Shown here: positions 7,738 to 16,186 of the stretch, in pieces
Position numbering within the stretch: position 1 is the stretch's first letter
Layout of the letters: each line of letters begins with the position of its first letter
NCBI RefSeq assembly: GCF_016065055.1
Contig: NZ_CP065856.1
Span: 806,001-870,000, forward strand
Source of the DNA: Halosimplex litoreum
GTDB taxonomy: Archaea; Halobacteriota; Halobacteria; Halobacteriales; Haloarculaceae
Length of the DNA: 64,000 nucleotides
Direction: 5' to 3'
The notes under the pieces: model-generated
What the model was told of the DNA's origin: nothing
The model's database searches: none
Seen by the model: only the letters and a program-made list of their open reading frames with translations
Program-made: the position numbers and the translations under genes

Positions 7738-9336
7738 TTACCGCCGCTCGTCGTCGGTCGCGCCCCCGCCGTCCGCCGTGTCGTCGTCGGTCGCGTCCGG
7801 TTCGTCCGAGCCGTCGTCGGCTCCGTCTCGACCGCTCCCCACCGCGGCGCCGGCGATCCGGTCGAGCGACAGCGGTTCGCCCGGCCCGGTGCCGTGGTAG
7901 TCGTCGGGGTAGAGACCCGTCAGGACGCGGTGGTTGCGCGACCCCATCGCGTCGAGGAAGCGGTCGGTGACGATGGCGTCGAGGATCTCAGACAGCGACT
8001 CGTCGTCGGCGTCGATGGCGTCGAGCAGCCCCAGCGAGATCTGTGCGCCGGCCATGTCGGCGTGGCCACCGGCGCTCCCGATCTGCCCGAACGCGTCCCG
8101 GAGCGTCTCGCCGAGATCGAGGTCGGTGCCGCGCGCCCGCGCCGAGACGTAGATCGTGCCGTCCATGATGCCGTAGACGAGCGTCGTCGTCACGTCTTCG
8201 AGGTCGAGCAGGCGGTCGGCCGCCTGCGCGAGCGCGTCCCGGTCCGTGAGTTCGCCGACGCCAGACAGCAGCGCCGGCCCGTGGCGCTGGCGGTCGCTGA
8301 TCGCCCGCGCGATGGTGTCGAGCGTGTCCGCGCTCATGCTCGGCGACTCGATGCGGTCGAGCGTCCCCGCGTCGGCGTGGGGGACGAGATACGCCGTCGC
8401 CTCGAAGTCGGCGACGCTCACCTCGCGGGTGTACTCGTCGGTGTCGATCCGGATGCCGAAGAGGAGGCCGGTCGCAACCTCGCGGCTCGGCGTGATGTCC
8501 AGCGTCCGCAGGTAGTCGACCAGCAGCGTGCTCGTCGCGCCCACGTCGCTGCGCAGGTCGACGAACCGCGCCTCGACCGGGTACCGCGGCGGGTGGTGGT
8601 CGATCACGATATCGACGGCCGTCTCCTCGGCCAGCCCGTCGTTGACGCCCGGCCGCGAGTGGTCGACCAGCGCCACGCCACCGTACTCCGATAGTTCCGC
8701 TCCCGGTTCGAGTCGCGACAGGTCGAACTCCAGCAAGTTGACGAACGCGCGGTTCTCCTGGTGGGTGATGTTCCCGAAGTAACACACGTCGGCCTCGACG
8801 CCGGTCGCTTCGGCGATCCGGGCCAGCGCGACCGCGCTGGCGATGGCGTCCGGGTCGGGGTTGTCGTGGGTGACGATCGCGAGCCGTCCCTCGACGTCCC
8901 GCAGGGCCGCCGTCAGCTTCCGCGTCCTGAGCCCGTCGTCGCCGACCCGGTCGTCCAGCCAGTCGGTCGCGGCCGCCCGCGCGTCGACCAGCTCGTCGGC
9001 GGTCGCCGAAAGCGCCGCCCGCTGCTCGTCGGTCGTCTCGGCCGGCGCGTACGCCAGCACGAACGCGCCGGGGTAGACCGAGGCCACCGCCTCGGCAGCT
9101 GCCACGTTCGTCGCCGCGTTCGCCGTGGCGACGGCGACCGTGTCCGGCCGCCGGCACTCCCGGAGCGCGGCCTCGTCGGTCGGGTCGCCCACCTCCGCGA
9201 CGACGCCCTCCTCACGGAGCGTCCGGACCGCGTTCTCGTCGTCGGCCAGCACCGCCAGCCGGCCGCGCCGCTCGCGCAGTTCCGTCACGAGCGACCCCGC
9301 CAGCGATCCGGTCCCCAGCACGAGGCGGGCGGTCAT
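7738..9336 (-). CDS. TrkA-N domain fused to DHH/DHHA1 phosphoesterase
   Basis: A 532-residue fusion. Residues 1-130 form a Rossmann-type TrkA-N domain (LVLGTGSLAGSLVTELRERR, then VAEVGDPTDEAALREC). Residues about 150-470 are a DHH phosphoesterase with the metal motifs THDNPDPDAIASA, DHS and DHHPPR, followed by the DHHA1 substrate motif GGHADMAGA. Related DHH/DHHA1 proteins hydrolyse cyclic dinucleotides, nanoRNA or 3',5'-bisphosphates, and the TrkA-N part suggests nucleotide control, as in c-di-AMP and K+ signalling. The exact substrate is not determinable. The C-terminal 60 residues are low-complexity acidic. Start ATG 9336 is preferred over an upstream in-frame codon. Confidence 0.87.
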   Translation of the reverse strand: MTARLVLGTGSLAGSLVTELRERRGRLAVLADDENAVRTLREEGVVAEVGDPTDEAALRECRRPDTVAVATANAATNVAAAEAVASVYPGAFVLAYAPAETTDEQRAALSATADELVDARAAATDWLDDRVGDDGLRTRKLTAALRDVEGRLAIVTHDNPDPDAIASAVALARIAEATGVEADVCYFGNITHQENRAFVNLLEFDLSRLEPGAELSEYGGVALVDHSRPGVNDGLAEETAVDIVIDHHPPRYPVEARFVDLRSDVGATSTLLVDYLRTLDITPSREVATGLLFGIRIDTDEYTREVSVADFEATAYLVPHADAGTLDRIESPSMSADTLDTIARAISDRQRHGPALLSGVGELTDRDALAQAADRLLDLEDVTTTLVYGIMDGTIYVSARARGTDLDLGETLRDAFGQIGSAGGHADMAGAQISLGLLDAIDADDESLSEILDAIVTDRFLDAMGSRNHRVLTGLYPDDYHGTGPGEPLSLDRIAGAAVGSGRDGADDGSDEPDATDDDTADGGGATDDERR

Positions 9337-9471
9337 ACCGTCTTCTCGGGGAACGGCGCGTAAAAATCCACCCCTACGGTCGCTTCGTTCCACTCTCCGC
9401 GGGCCCGCGACGCGGGCGGCCTCCCGAGATCCCCACGGCGAGCGACCGTGACGCGCCGCGTCGCGTCGCGG

Positions 9472-9867
9472 TCAGCCCTGTGCCCACTCGACCGCCGTGT
9501 CCAGGTCGCTGAACGTGTCGACCTCGGCGTCGGGGACGTCGACGTTCGCCGCCACCGCCATCGCCGTGGTGCCATCGGAGACGAACCCGATCCGGTCGAC
9601 GCCGGTGTACTCGCCGTTGGTCGACCACTCCCGACCCATGTACTCCTGTGTCTCTCTCGCGAGGTTCGTCTCGTCGCCGAAGACCGCGATCGTCGCGTCG
9701 ACGTCCCCGCGCCGGCCGCGTTCGCGGTAGTGCGTGCTGGCCGCTTCGAGGTCCGCGTCCGCGAACCCGCGCCAGCCGTCCATGAACCAGATACCGACGT
9801 TGTCGACCTGTTCGAACTTCCACTCGTAATCGCTCGGGTTCGGAATCGAATCGATTGCGTTCGACAT
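9472..9867 (-). CDS. Haloarchaeal hypothetical protein, SpoIIAA/STAS-like fold suspected
   Basis: 131 residues, acidic, no signal peptide or membrane span. The C-terminus (VDTFSDLDTAVEWAQG) resembles the terminal helix of SpoIIAA/STAS-like haloarchaeal proteins, and the alternating pattern (TIAVFGDETNL, then RIGFVSDGTTAMAVAANVDV) fits an alpha/beta fold. I chose ATG 9867 over TTG 9873. It is monocistronic between the DHH gene and the Lrp regulator. No function is assigned. Confidence 0.7.
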   Translation of the reverse strand: MSNAIDSIPNPSDYEWKFEQVDNVGIWFMDGWRGFADADLEAASTHYRERGRRGDVDATIAVFGDETNLARETQEYMGREWSTNGEYTGVDRIGFVSDGTTAMAVAANVDVPDAEVDTFSDLDTAVEWAQG

Positions 9868-9946
9868 GCTCAAGTCGACGAGCGGTAGTGAAATAGCAGC
9901 GATCCCTAACTGCGTAGGTATCGATCGTCGCCGGACGGCGGCCGAC

Positions 9947-10375
9947 TCACTTCAGCCGTTCCTGCAGGAAGGAGGGATGGGCGGCCGTGACGCCCTCGAT
10001 GTCCTTGATCGTCGATTCGATCACGTCGCCGACGGCGTCGCCGTCGGGCGCGCGCACCTCCGCCATCAGCATGTGGTCGCCGCTGGAGGTGTACAGTTTC
10101 TCGATCGCCGCGATCTCCTTTAGCTCGCGGACGGCCTCGACGTAGCGGCCGCTGTCGACGTCCATCCCGACGAGTGCGATGGACTGGCCGGGCAGTTTCT
10201 TCGGGTCCACGTCGGCGGAGTAGCCGACGATAACCTCCTCGTCCTCCAGGCGCTGGATGTACTTGCGGACGGTCGGCTTGGACACCTCGACCCGGTCCGC
10301 GATCTCCGCGTAGGAGGCCTGGGCGTCCTCCTCCAGCACGGAGAGGATGCGTTCTTCCGTCGATTCGGCACTCAT
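9947..10375 (-). CDS. Lrp/AsnC family transcriptional regulator
   Basis: 142 residues with the standard two-domain layout. The N-terminal helix-turn-helix is at about 8-50 (ILSVLEEDAQASYAEIADRV, then SKPTVRKYIQRLEDEEVIVG). The C-terminal RAM effector domain is at about 65-140 (IALVGMDVDSGRYVEAVREL ... KLYTSSGDHMLMAEVRA). Such proteins bind amino acids or other small molecules and control metabolic genes as octamers. The 95-base gap upstream holds an AT-rich patch (GAAAAATATCTTCC) that may serve its promoter. Confidence 0.88.
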   Translation of the reverse strand: MSAESTEERILSVLEEDAQASYAEIADRVEVSKPTVRKYIQRLEDEEVIVGYSADVDPKKLPGQSIALVGMDVDSGRYVEAVRELKEIAAIEKLYTSSGDHMLMAEVRAPDGDAVGDVIESTIKDIEGVTAAHPSFLQERLK

Positions 10376-10470
10376 ACGTCGTAATTTGCCGCCGCGAGAA
10401 AAATATCTTCCGAAACCACAAACGGGTCACGGACGGCGTGAACGACCCATCGCGGACCTCCACGAGCCGG

Positions 10471-10707
10471 TCACCCGTCCATCCGGACTGGGATCCACCA
10501 GACGCGACTGCGGCCGCCGACCTTCTTGCTGGTCACGTCGGTTTCGTCCTGCAAGTCGTGTAGCCGATTGAGTGCGGTGCGGCGCGAACAGTCCAACTGC
10601 TCGGCGACTTCGCTCGCGGTGAGCGGCTCCGCGTAGTCGCTGCGGTCGCGGAACACCTCGATCACGTCCGACTCGGTGTACTGGGTCTCGCGGCCGGGGT
10701 CGACCAT
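10471..10707 (-). CDS. Small winged-helix DNA-binding protein
   Basis: 78 residues, almost entirely one winged-helix domain: TESDVIEVFRDRSDYAEPLT, then ASEVAEQLDCSRRTALNRLH (recognition helix), and a wing ending GGRSRVWWIPV. Small proteins of this type are common haloarchaeal regulators. A CATAAG element about 25 bases upstream of ATG 10707 suggests its own leaderless promoter, although it also lies directly behind the pilin-like operon. Confidence 0.75.
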   Translation of the reverse strand: MVDPGRETQYTESDVIEVFRDRSDYAEPLTASEVAEQLDCSRRTALNRLHDLQDETDVTSKKVGGRSRVWWIPVRMDG

Positions 10708-10731
10708 ACGTTCCGTTGGGTCGCTCGGCTC

Positions 10732-11032
10732 TTATGGGTTCCCGCGAAGGAAGGCGCGGACGCCGAGCGAGGCCCGCGACGAGCAGCAACGCGACGAGCG
10801 CGAGCACGACCAGCCCGAGACCGTGGATCAGGGCTCGTCGGTACCGGAGAGAGAAGACGTCGAGGAAAACGCCTCTACACGCCGGGGTTCCCGGGGTCAG
10901 TCTGATGATCGCCCAGGCGAGGAGCCCGGCCCCGACGGGAACGACGAGGCTGGCGACCCACACTCGGATCGGGAGTCCGGAGTCGTCGCCGTCGTTCCCG
11001 CTCGGGTCGGGTTGGGCGCTCGCGTCGGTCAC
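10732..11032 (-). pseudogene. Small two-span membrane protein of the pilin operon, probably frameshifted near its end
   Basis: Begins with GTG 11032, whose last two bases form the start of the upstream gene's TGA, so translation is coupled. The N-terminal 90 residues are well formed: an acidic start (TDASAQPDPSGNDGDDSG), a first span (VWVASLVVPVGAGLLAWAII) and a second span (LIHGLGLVVLALVALLLVAG). After LLLVAGL the reading frame continues as Arg/Pro-rich sequence right through the winged-helix gene to 10427, which is unlikely. Removing one base near 10765-10775 would give a natural ending LLGVRAFLRGNP and a TAA at 10732, 24 bases before the next gene. This is either a real frameshift or a sequence error. 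Confidence 0.5.
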
Positions 11033-11583
11033 TCGACCGCCGGTGTGACGGCGGTGAGCCGAACCGTCTCGCGGTCGGTCGTCACGGTCAGATCGTAGCC
11101 GACGGCGAGGACGAGGGTTCGCTCGCCCCGCTGTTGTACCACGACACCCCGGTCGGCCACGCAGGGGCCGAACTCTCGTCCCGGGCCGCTCGGACAGTTC
11201 GCGGTCGCCCATCGCCGTGCAGCAGTCCGATTGAACGCCGCCGTGTACGCGACGCCAGATTCGACGCGTGACCGTTGCAGCGTCCGTATCCGCGGTTGGA
11301 TACGGTTTCGAGTCTCCGTGACCGCTCGGGCGCGTTCACTCCACGTGAACTCGCCGCGGAGCGCCCGGGACGCGTCGTGTGTGGCGCGCTGGAGGTACGA
11401 CCGCCCGTCGGCCGCGGCCTCGCCGTCGACGCTCGCGGTCCGCACGTCGGCGTGGTAGCCCAGTTGCAGGTACGCGACGAGCATCGCGACCAGCGCCAGT
11501 GCGACGACGACGCCGGCGAGCAGCACCATCTGTCCCCTGCGGTCGCCGCCCGAGGTGGTCGGCCGTCGGCTCACGCGTACCAC
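11029..11583 (-). CDS. Pilin-like secreted protein of the pilus cluster
   Basis: 184 residues. The N-terminus has a short basic stretch ending RRGQ, then one hydrophobic helix (MVLLAGVVVALALVAMLVAY) and a soluble extracellular domain with Cys in CPSGPG and FGPCV. This is the arrangement of class III (type IV pilin-like) signal peptides processed by PibD, though the cleavage site is inferred. Its start overlaps the preceding gene by 13 bases and its stop overlaps the next start, so it belongs to the pilus operon. Probably a minor pilin or pseudopilin. Confidence 0.75.
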   Translation of the reverse strand: MVRVSRRPTTSGGDRRGQMVLLAGVVVALALVAMLVAYLQLGYHADVRTASVDGEAAADGRSYLQRATHDASRALRGEFTWSERARAVTETRNRIQPRIRTLQRSRVESGVAYTAAFNRTAARRWATANCPSGPGREFGPCVADRGVVVQQRGERTLVLAVGYDLTVTTDRETVRLTAVTPAVE

Positions 11584-12020
11584 ACCCTGATCGTCAGGTC
11601 GCCGTGGCGAGTGGTCACTGTGGCCGTACCGACCGCGACGCGGGCGGGCTTTCGGTGGCCGACGCGGCCGTAGGGTGTCTCCACCCTGAACATGACGTTG
11701 TCGGGCAGGATGCGTCCGACCCGGCGGTCGAGAGCGGCACGCTCGCGCTCGAACGCGTCGGCCGACTCCATCACCTCTGCCAGCCGCGTTCCGCCACGGT
11801 GGCGCGGTGGTTCCTGCGTCAGGATCGTCGCTGCATCCTCGGCGTAGGCGTCCAGCTGTTGCGTCCCGTTCGGTTGCGGAACGCCCAGCGCGAACCCGAC
11901 CACGACCCCGAGCACGAGCACCACCGCGAGCGCGCCTTCCACTGCAGGCATCGGGAGCTGCGCGCGGGCGTCGCGTTCGACGGAGTGGGGGGTCGCCGAT
12001 CCCTCGGCGACGTCAGCCAT
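11571..12020 (-). CDS. Pilin-like secreted protein of the pilus cluster
   Basis: 149 residues. A polar N-terminus (QLPMPAVEGALAVVLVLGVV) leads into a single helix, then a domain with AYAEDAATILTQEPP, REALDRR-like basic helix and a C-terminal beta-rich part ending TTRHGDLTIRVWYA. The EGALAVVLVLG start to the helix resembles pseudopilins. Start ATG 12020 overlaps the stop of the upstream gene by eight bases. Likely a minor pilin; function inferred from context. Confidence 0.72.
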   Translation of the reverse strand: MADVAEGSATPHSVERDARAQLPMPAVEGALAVVLVLGVVVGFALGVPQPNGTQQLDAYAEDAATILTQEPPRHRGGTRLAEVMESADAFERERAALDRRVGRILPDNVMFRVETPYGRVGHRKPARVAVGTATVTTRHGDLTIRVWYA

Positions 12021-12735
12021 CGACGGTCACCCCCAACCGCGCCTTCGTCGTGTTGCTCGGTGCGAACGCGAGCGTCACGTCGCCGCGGTCGAGGCTGTTG
12101 TTCGCGACGAACGTGAACTGGACCGTCTCCCGTCGGGACAGCGAGACCGTGTATCGTCCGTCGAGCCCGTCTGGATCCCGGAGTACGACTCGGTCGTTCG
12201 CCCGGACGGCACCGACCGAGACGTTGTCGGGCGGTCCGATATCGAGGCGGGCCCACGGCGTTCGCCGGGGGAGTGTGATCCGGTTCGGGCCCGAAAACGA
12301 CGGTGTGACCGTCTCGTTCCGGCGGCGTTCGACGAGGACGACTCGATGTCGCGTGGTTCCGCCACTCGGTGTCCCCGCGGCCGCGACGACTCGCCCGCCG
12401 ACCGTGACTCGAAACGATCGGCCGTCGAGTGTCGGGTATCGACTCCGGAGCGTCGCGGCGTCGAGCGACGCGACCGCGCCCCGGTCGAGGACGTTCGAGC
12501 GGTTCGTCACCGGCGACGCGTCGCCCACGATCCGGTCGGCGACCGCCGTCGCCGCGTGACGTTCGCCCGCGTCCCGGAACTCACCGACGAGAGCACCGTT
12601 CGCGGCCGCGACGCCGAGCACGGTCACCGTCGTCAGCGCGAGCAGTGCCGCGGCCAGCGCGGCGAGGTTCGCCTGAGCGCGACTCGTACGAGGGGGGTCG
12701 CGCCCCCCGCCCGATCTCGGGTCGGCCTGATTCAC
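12013..12735 (-). CDS. Pilin-like secreted protein of the pilus cluster
   Basis: 240 residues from GTG 12735. The N-terminal signal SRAQANLAALAAALLALTTV has the R-x-Q-hydrophobic pattern shared by its neighbours, followed by a large soluble domain with many Asn-x-Ser/Thr sites (NRSN, NETV, NVSV, NNS, SNTT), as expected for glycosylated haloarchaeal pilins. The 286 bases before the GTG do not contain a convincing minus-strand gene. The start could lie a few codons downstream, but no ATG is available. Confidence 0.68.
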   Translation of the reverse strand: MNQADPRSGGGRDPPRTSRAQANLAALAAALLALTTVTVLGVAAANGALVGEFRDAGERHAATAVADRIVGDASPVTNRSNVLDRGAVASLDAATLRSRYPTLDGRSFRVTVGGRVVAAAGTPSGGTTRHRVVLVERRRNETVTPSFSGPNRITLPRRTPWARLDIGPPDNVSVGAVRANDRVVLRDPDGLDGRYTVSLSRRETVQFTFVANNSLDRGDVTLAFAPSNTTKARLGVTVDG

Positions 12736-12810
12736 AGTGACCCCCTCGGAGGTGCCAACCCGTGCCGTGAAGCGGCGGGAGTTCCCAGGGCCGGCTCCGA
12801 CCTGCCGTCC

Positions 12811-13020
12811 GTGCCCGCGGAACCGACTCGCGACGTTCCGTCCCTCCTCGGCCCGCCGATCGCGGTTATCCACGGGGCGGTCACCGCGCTCGCGTCCGTG
12901 GTCGCGCCCCCTGGTTCGTCGGCGGCCGAGCTGGCGCACGGCTTCGGTGCGCTCGGGCTCGCGTTCCTCGCTGTCGGGAGCGGCGCCGGCGCCCTCCTCC
13001 GGGCGCTGCGCAGTGAGTGA
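12811..13020 (+). CDS. Possible small hydrophobic protein opposite to the pilus operon
   Basis: A GTG-initiated 69-codon plus-strand frame with two hydrophobic segments (PIAVIHGAVTALASVVA and LAHGFGALGLAFLAVGSGAG). Its base pattern by codon position (third position nearly all G/C, second position T-rich) is what haloarchaeal coding DNA shows, and it fills the 286-base gap in the minus-strand operon. Against it: it opposes the operon's direction and has no clear promoter. An alternative 97-codon minus-strand frame (12732-13025) has stop/start overlaps at both ends but many AGG codons and no protein-like features. Neither is secure. Confidence 0.35.
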   Translation: MPAEPTRDVPSLLGPPIAVIHGAVTALASVVAPPGSSAAELAHGFGALGLAFLAVGSGAGALLRALRSE

Positions 13021-13021
13021 G

Positions 13022-13525
13022 TCACGGTCCACCCCCGTCGCGGAGTTCGACCACTAGTCCATCCGGGCCATCCCGGACCGCCACGACCGTCTCGGCACCC
13101 CCGTCGGTCCGGCCGGACACGCGGTCGACGCGCGGGGGGACCGCGAGGTCGATCCGTCCACCGATAGCCGGGTCGGGATGATCGAGGACGAGCGACCGTC
13201 CGTCGACCCGGATCGCGTAGCCGCTCCCCGCGATAGTGCTCGGAAGTTCGACCGTCCGACGGGCCGACACGTCTCGGGCACTCGGCGGGACGGCTCGTTC
13301 GACCTCCTGTGCGACCGTGGCGAGGACGCGGTCGCCGACTTCGGCACCCGCTGCCGTTCGGTAGTCCGGGACGACACCGCCCAGCAGTGCGGTCGTGACG
13401 AGCCCGACGAACAGGACCACGATCCCGATCTCCAGCGTCTTACCGACCGCCGGCGTGACCCCGCGTGCGTCGGTAGCGAGCCCGGACGACGGCGTCGGTC
13501 CGTCGGCCCGCACTCGGTCACCCAT
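13022..13525 (-). CDS. Pilin-like secreted protein of the pilus cluster
   Basis: 167 residues. One hydrophobic helix (EIGIVVLFVGLVTTALLGGV) at about 32-51 follows a polar leader, then a soluble domain (GDRVLATVAQEVERAVPPS, then GYAIRVDGRSLVLDHPDPAI). The Glu just inside the helix start resembles the conserved Glu of type IV pilins. The start ATG 13525 overlaps the upstream stop by eight bases. Likely a minor pilin. Confidence 0.75.
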   Translation of the reverse strand: MGDRVRADGPTPSSGLATDARGVTPAVGKTLEIGIVVLFVGLVTTALLGGVVPDYRTAAGAEVGDRVLATVAQEVERAVPPSARDVSARRTVELPSTIAGSGYAIRVDGRSLVLDHPDPAIGGRIDLAVPPRVDRVSGRTDGGAETVVAVRDGPDGLVVELRDGGGP

Positions 13526-14267
13526 TCGTCACCTCCAGTCGCATCCGGTGTTCGGCGAGGTACGCTCGCCGCCGGCCGGGGAACTCCGCCACGACGCTGA
13601 CGACCCCGTCTCCGTCGCGGTCGGTTCGACCGACCGTCGCTCCTCGTTGCTCGAAGTAGCGTTCGAACGCCGCGGGCGCTTCGGTCTCGACGGCGACCTC
13701 GTAGCGCCCGGGGCCGAGCGATCGGCGGTCGTGGGTGACGTTCGTCACGAGATCGGCGGCCACTCGCCCGCCGCCGACCGACGACGGGTTCGCCGAGAGG
13801 TTCGCGGCGCCGACGACGAGCACGCCGTTCGACTCCGAGCCGACGACCGGCGGTGGCTCTGCGAACCACGCGTTCTCGCCGCGACCGCGGACGACCGCAC
13901 CCGCGACGGCCGCGACGCGGCGGTCTCCGTTCTCGTAGACCAGCGCGCCGATGTCGACGTTCGCGACGACTCCGGTGGCGTCGGAGACCCTGAGCTGTCG
14001 CTCGGCGGTGTAGAGCCGCCCCCCGCCGAATCGGACGGTCGTCGTCCGGTGACCGGTCGACTCGACCGGTCGAAGCCCGGACTGCAGGTCGGCCGCCACG
14101 CGGTCGGCGTCGGCCCGGGCGGCGTGATCCTCGACCAGCACGCCGACGCTGGCGGTCAAGACACCCAATGTGACCACTGTCACACCCAGGAGGAGCGCGA
14201 CGCCGACGACGCTGGACTGACCGCGCCGCCGGAGATGTCCGGCGGCCGCTCCGCCTCGGCGGATCAT
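13518..14267 (-). CDS. Type IV pilin-like protein of the pilus cluster
   Basis: 249 residues with the clearest archaeal pilin signature in the cluster: RRRGQSSVVGVALLLGVTVV, where cleavage by a PibD-type peptidase would follow RRG. The large ectodomain contains RQLRVSDATGVVANVDIGAL and several N-glycosylation sequons. ATG 14267 overlaps the TadC-like gene's TGA (ATGA). I prefer this start because upstream in-frame sequence overlaps the membrane protein and is not protein-like. Confidence 0.8.
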   Translation of the reverse strand: MIRRGGAAAGHLRRRGQSSVVGVALLLGVTVVTLGVLTASVGVLVEDHAARADADRVAADLQSGLRPVESTGHRTTTVRFGGGRLYTAERQLRVSDATGVVANVDIGALVYENGDRRVAAVAGAVVRGRGENAWFAEPPPVVGSESNGVLVVGAANLSANPSSVGGGRVAADLVTNVTHDRRSLGPGRYEVAVETEAPAAFERYFEQRGATVGRTDRDGDGVVSVVAEFPGRRRAYLAEHRMRLEVTNG

Positions 14268-16186
14268 AGCATCCCGGCCCCCGCGAAGACGGCGTAGGTG
14301 ATGCCCACCAGTCCCGCCGAATGCAACAGTGCCTCGTAGCGCCCACGGCTCGCCATGCCGGCGAACCAGCCACAGGACAGCATGGTCGCCTGGGTGACGA
14401 GGTAGAACCGCCACTGCTCCCGGGCCGGCTGGACTGCGTCCGGGTCGAGTGCGAACCCGCTCGACGACCCTTCGACGTTCGACACCGACGCCAGTTGCGA
14501 GAAGCCGTCGAGCACGGACAGATTGACCGCGACCATGATCCCGAGGACGAGCAACCCCGTCGTCCATCCCACAGCGACGTACACGAGGAGCTCGGACCGG
14601 AGCTGCTTGCGCCGATGGTAGAGCGTCCCAATCTCCGTCTGCAAGGCCTCGAACACCTGTTCCGTGTCGCTCCCGGATTCGAGCGCGCCGACGACGAGGC
14701 CGATGGTCTGCTCGGCCATCGGCGTCCCTACGTCGTCGACGAACTTGTCGAGCGCGGCGGCCCGCACGTCGCCGTCGCCCGATCCGGCATCGGTCGTCAA
14801 CGACAGCGAGAACGCCAGCGACTCCACGTCGGGTTGCAACGCACCGTGGTCGACCTCCGCCGCGACCTCGTCGACGGCCGCCGAGAACGGTTGTCCAAGA
14901 GCGACGTGACCGGCGATAGCGTGGACGAAATCGCGGATCTCGCGGTCTTTCGCGTCGTCGATCCGCGCTCGTCGGACCGCGACGACCCCGACCGGGAGAC
15001 CGAACCCGACGTAGCTCAACAGCAGGACGTTGGCTGGGTCGTACCCTAACGTCCAGAGAGCGACGGCGGCTACCGCTGCGAACGGCCCACAGACGACCGC
15101 GGCGCTGGCCGGGTTCGTCGGTGCCGACAGGACCAGGTCCGAGAGGTCACGAGACACCGCGTAGTCGGGCATCGCGTGCTGTGCCGGGCGGAGACTGGCG
15201 ACGATGGCCGCCGCCGCGAGTCCGACCCCGAGGACGAACGCGATGCTGCTGTAGATCAGTACCTCCCGGGTCGTGACGGCCCCCAGTGGTGTAGTGACCG
15301 TCGCCGAGAGCCCCGGCGCGAGAACACTCATCACCGTGATGATGAGCACCGTGAGCGCGGGAAAGACCAGCATGACGACGAACAGTTCCGCCAGCAACTC
15401 TAGATAGCCGGCTACGCGGTCGTGGGTCCGCGACTGCTGGTGTGAGAGGAGCCGGCTCTCCATCCGGAGATACTCGGCGAGCGCGTCGGTCCCCTGGTTG
15501 GCGTGTTCGCGATACTTCAGGAGAAACGGGGCCAACAGGTCCCGTGAAGGGGTATCACGGGCGACTAGCTCGAGGCCGGCGTCGAGACTGCCGGTGAGTG
15601 CGGCCTCGTTGAGCGCGCGGCGGAACGCGGTCGCCGTTTCTCCGTACGCGTGCTGGTCGGCGACGCGCCGCAGCATCGTCCGCTGGTCGCTGCTCCCGGA
15701 GGCGAGCACGCGGAGATACCGGACCGCGCCGGGCAGCGTGGCCTCGATGTCGGCGCGCCGAGCGTCGGCCTGCCAGCGGAGGTACAGCCCGCCCGAGCGG
15801 AGGACTCCCCAGCGGGCGACCGCTCCCGAGATCGCGCCCGCGGTCAACGCCAGTACGGCTGGGGGAACGACCGGGAACGCCACCCGGTCGAGGACCGGGA
15901 CCGCGCCGTGGGCGAACTCGACCACCGAGGCCAGCGCCGACCGTGGGAGCACTCCGACGACGAGCGCGGCGAGCGCGAACGTAACCGTCGCGACTCCCCA
16001 GGAGAGGCCGTATACCCGCGAGATGTATATGTCGAAACTGGTCCCGAGGTCGGCGGCGCGGTATCTGTGGCGGTCGCGTTCGTGCCTCGAACTATCGGCA
16101 CGCCGAGAGAACAGCGCGTACAACGCCCGGTCGACGAACGCGAGCGTCCCGTCGGGACCCGTGATCCCCGAGTCCTCAGTCGCCAT
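14264..16186 (-). CDS. TadC/PilC-like pilus platform membrane protein
   Basis: 640 residues; the inner-membrane platform of a type IV pilus-like machine. It contains two copies of the GspF/T2SSF cytoplasmic domain (about 100-200, TLPGAVRYLRVLASGSSDQR, and about 410-520, IRDFVHAIAGHVALGQPFSA) alternating with about nine hydrophobic spans. The duplicated arrangement is usual for archaeal PilC. The start ATG 16186 overlaps the 3' end of the ATPase gene by 11 bases. It partners with the PilB-like ATPase just upstream and anchors pilins encoded downstream. Confidence 0.88.
   Translation of the reverse strand: MATEDSGITGPDGTLAFVDRALYALFSRRADSSRHERDRHRYRAADLGTSFDIYISRVYGLSWGVATVTFALAALVVGVLPRSALASVVEFAHGAVPVLDRVAFPVVPPAVLALTAGAISGAVARWGVLRSGGLYLRWQADARRADIEATLPGAVRYLRVLASGSSDQRTMLRRVADQHAYGETATAFRRALNEAALTGSLDAGLELVARDTPSRDLLAPFLLKYREHANQGTDALAEYLRMESRLLSHQQSRTHDRVAGYLELLAELFVVMLVFPALTVLIITVMSVLAPGLSATVTTPLGAVTTREVLIYSSIAFVLGVGLAAAAIVASLRPAQHAMPDYAVSRDLSDLVLSAPTNPASAAVVCGPFAAVAAVALWTLGYDPANVLLLSYVGFGLPVGVVAVRRARIDDAKDREIRDFVHAIAGHVALGQPFSAAVDEVAAEVDHGALQPDVESLAFSLSLTTDAGSGDGDVRAAALDKFVDDVGTPMAEQTIGLVVGALESGSDTEQVFEALQTEIGTLYHRRKQLRSELLVYVAVGWTTGLLVLGIMVAVNLSVLDGFSQLASVSNVEGSSSGFALDPDAVQPAREQWRFYLVTQATMLSCGWFAGMASRGRYEALLHSAGLVGITYAVFAGAGML

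Noticed and set aside
12346-13020. 224-codon plus-strand frame over the pilus operon.
   Set aside because: Its first 150 codons overlap a convincing minus-strand gene; only the last 69 codons look possibly real and are listed separately.
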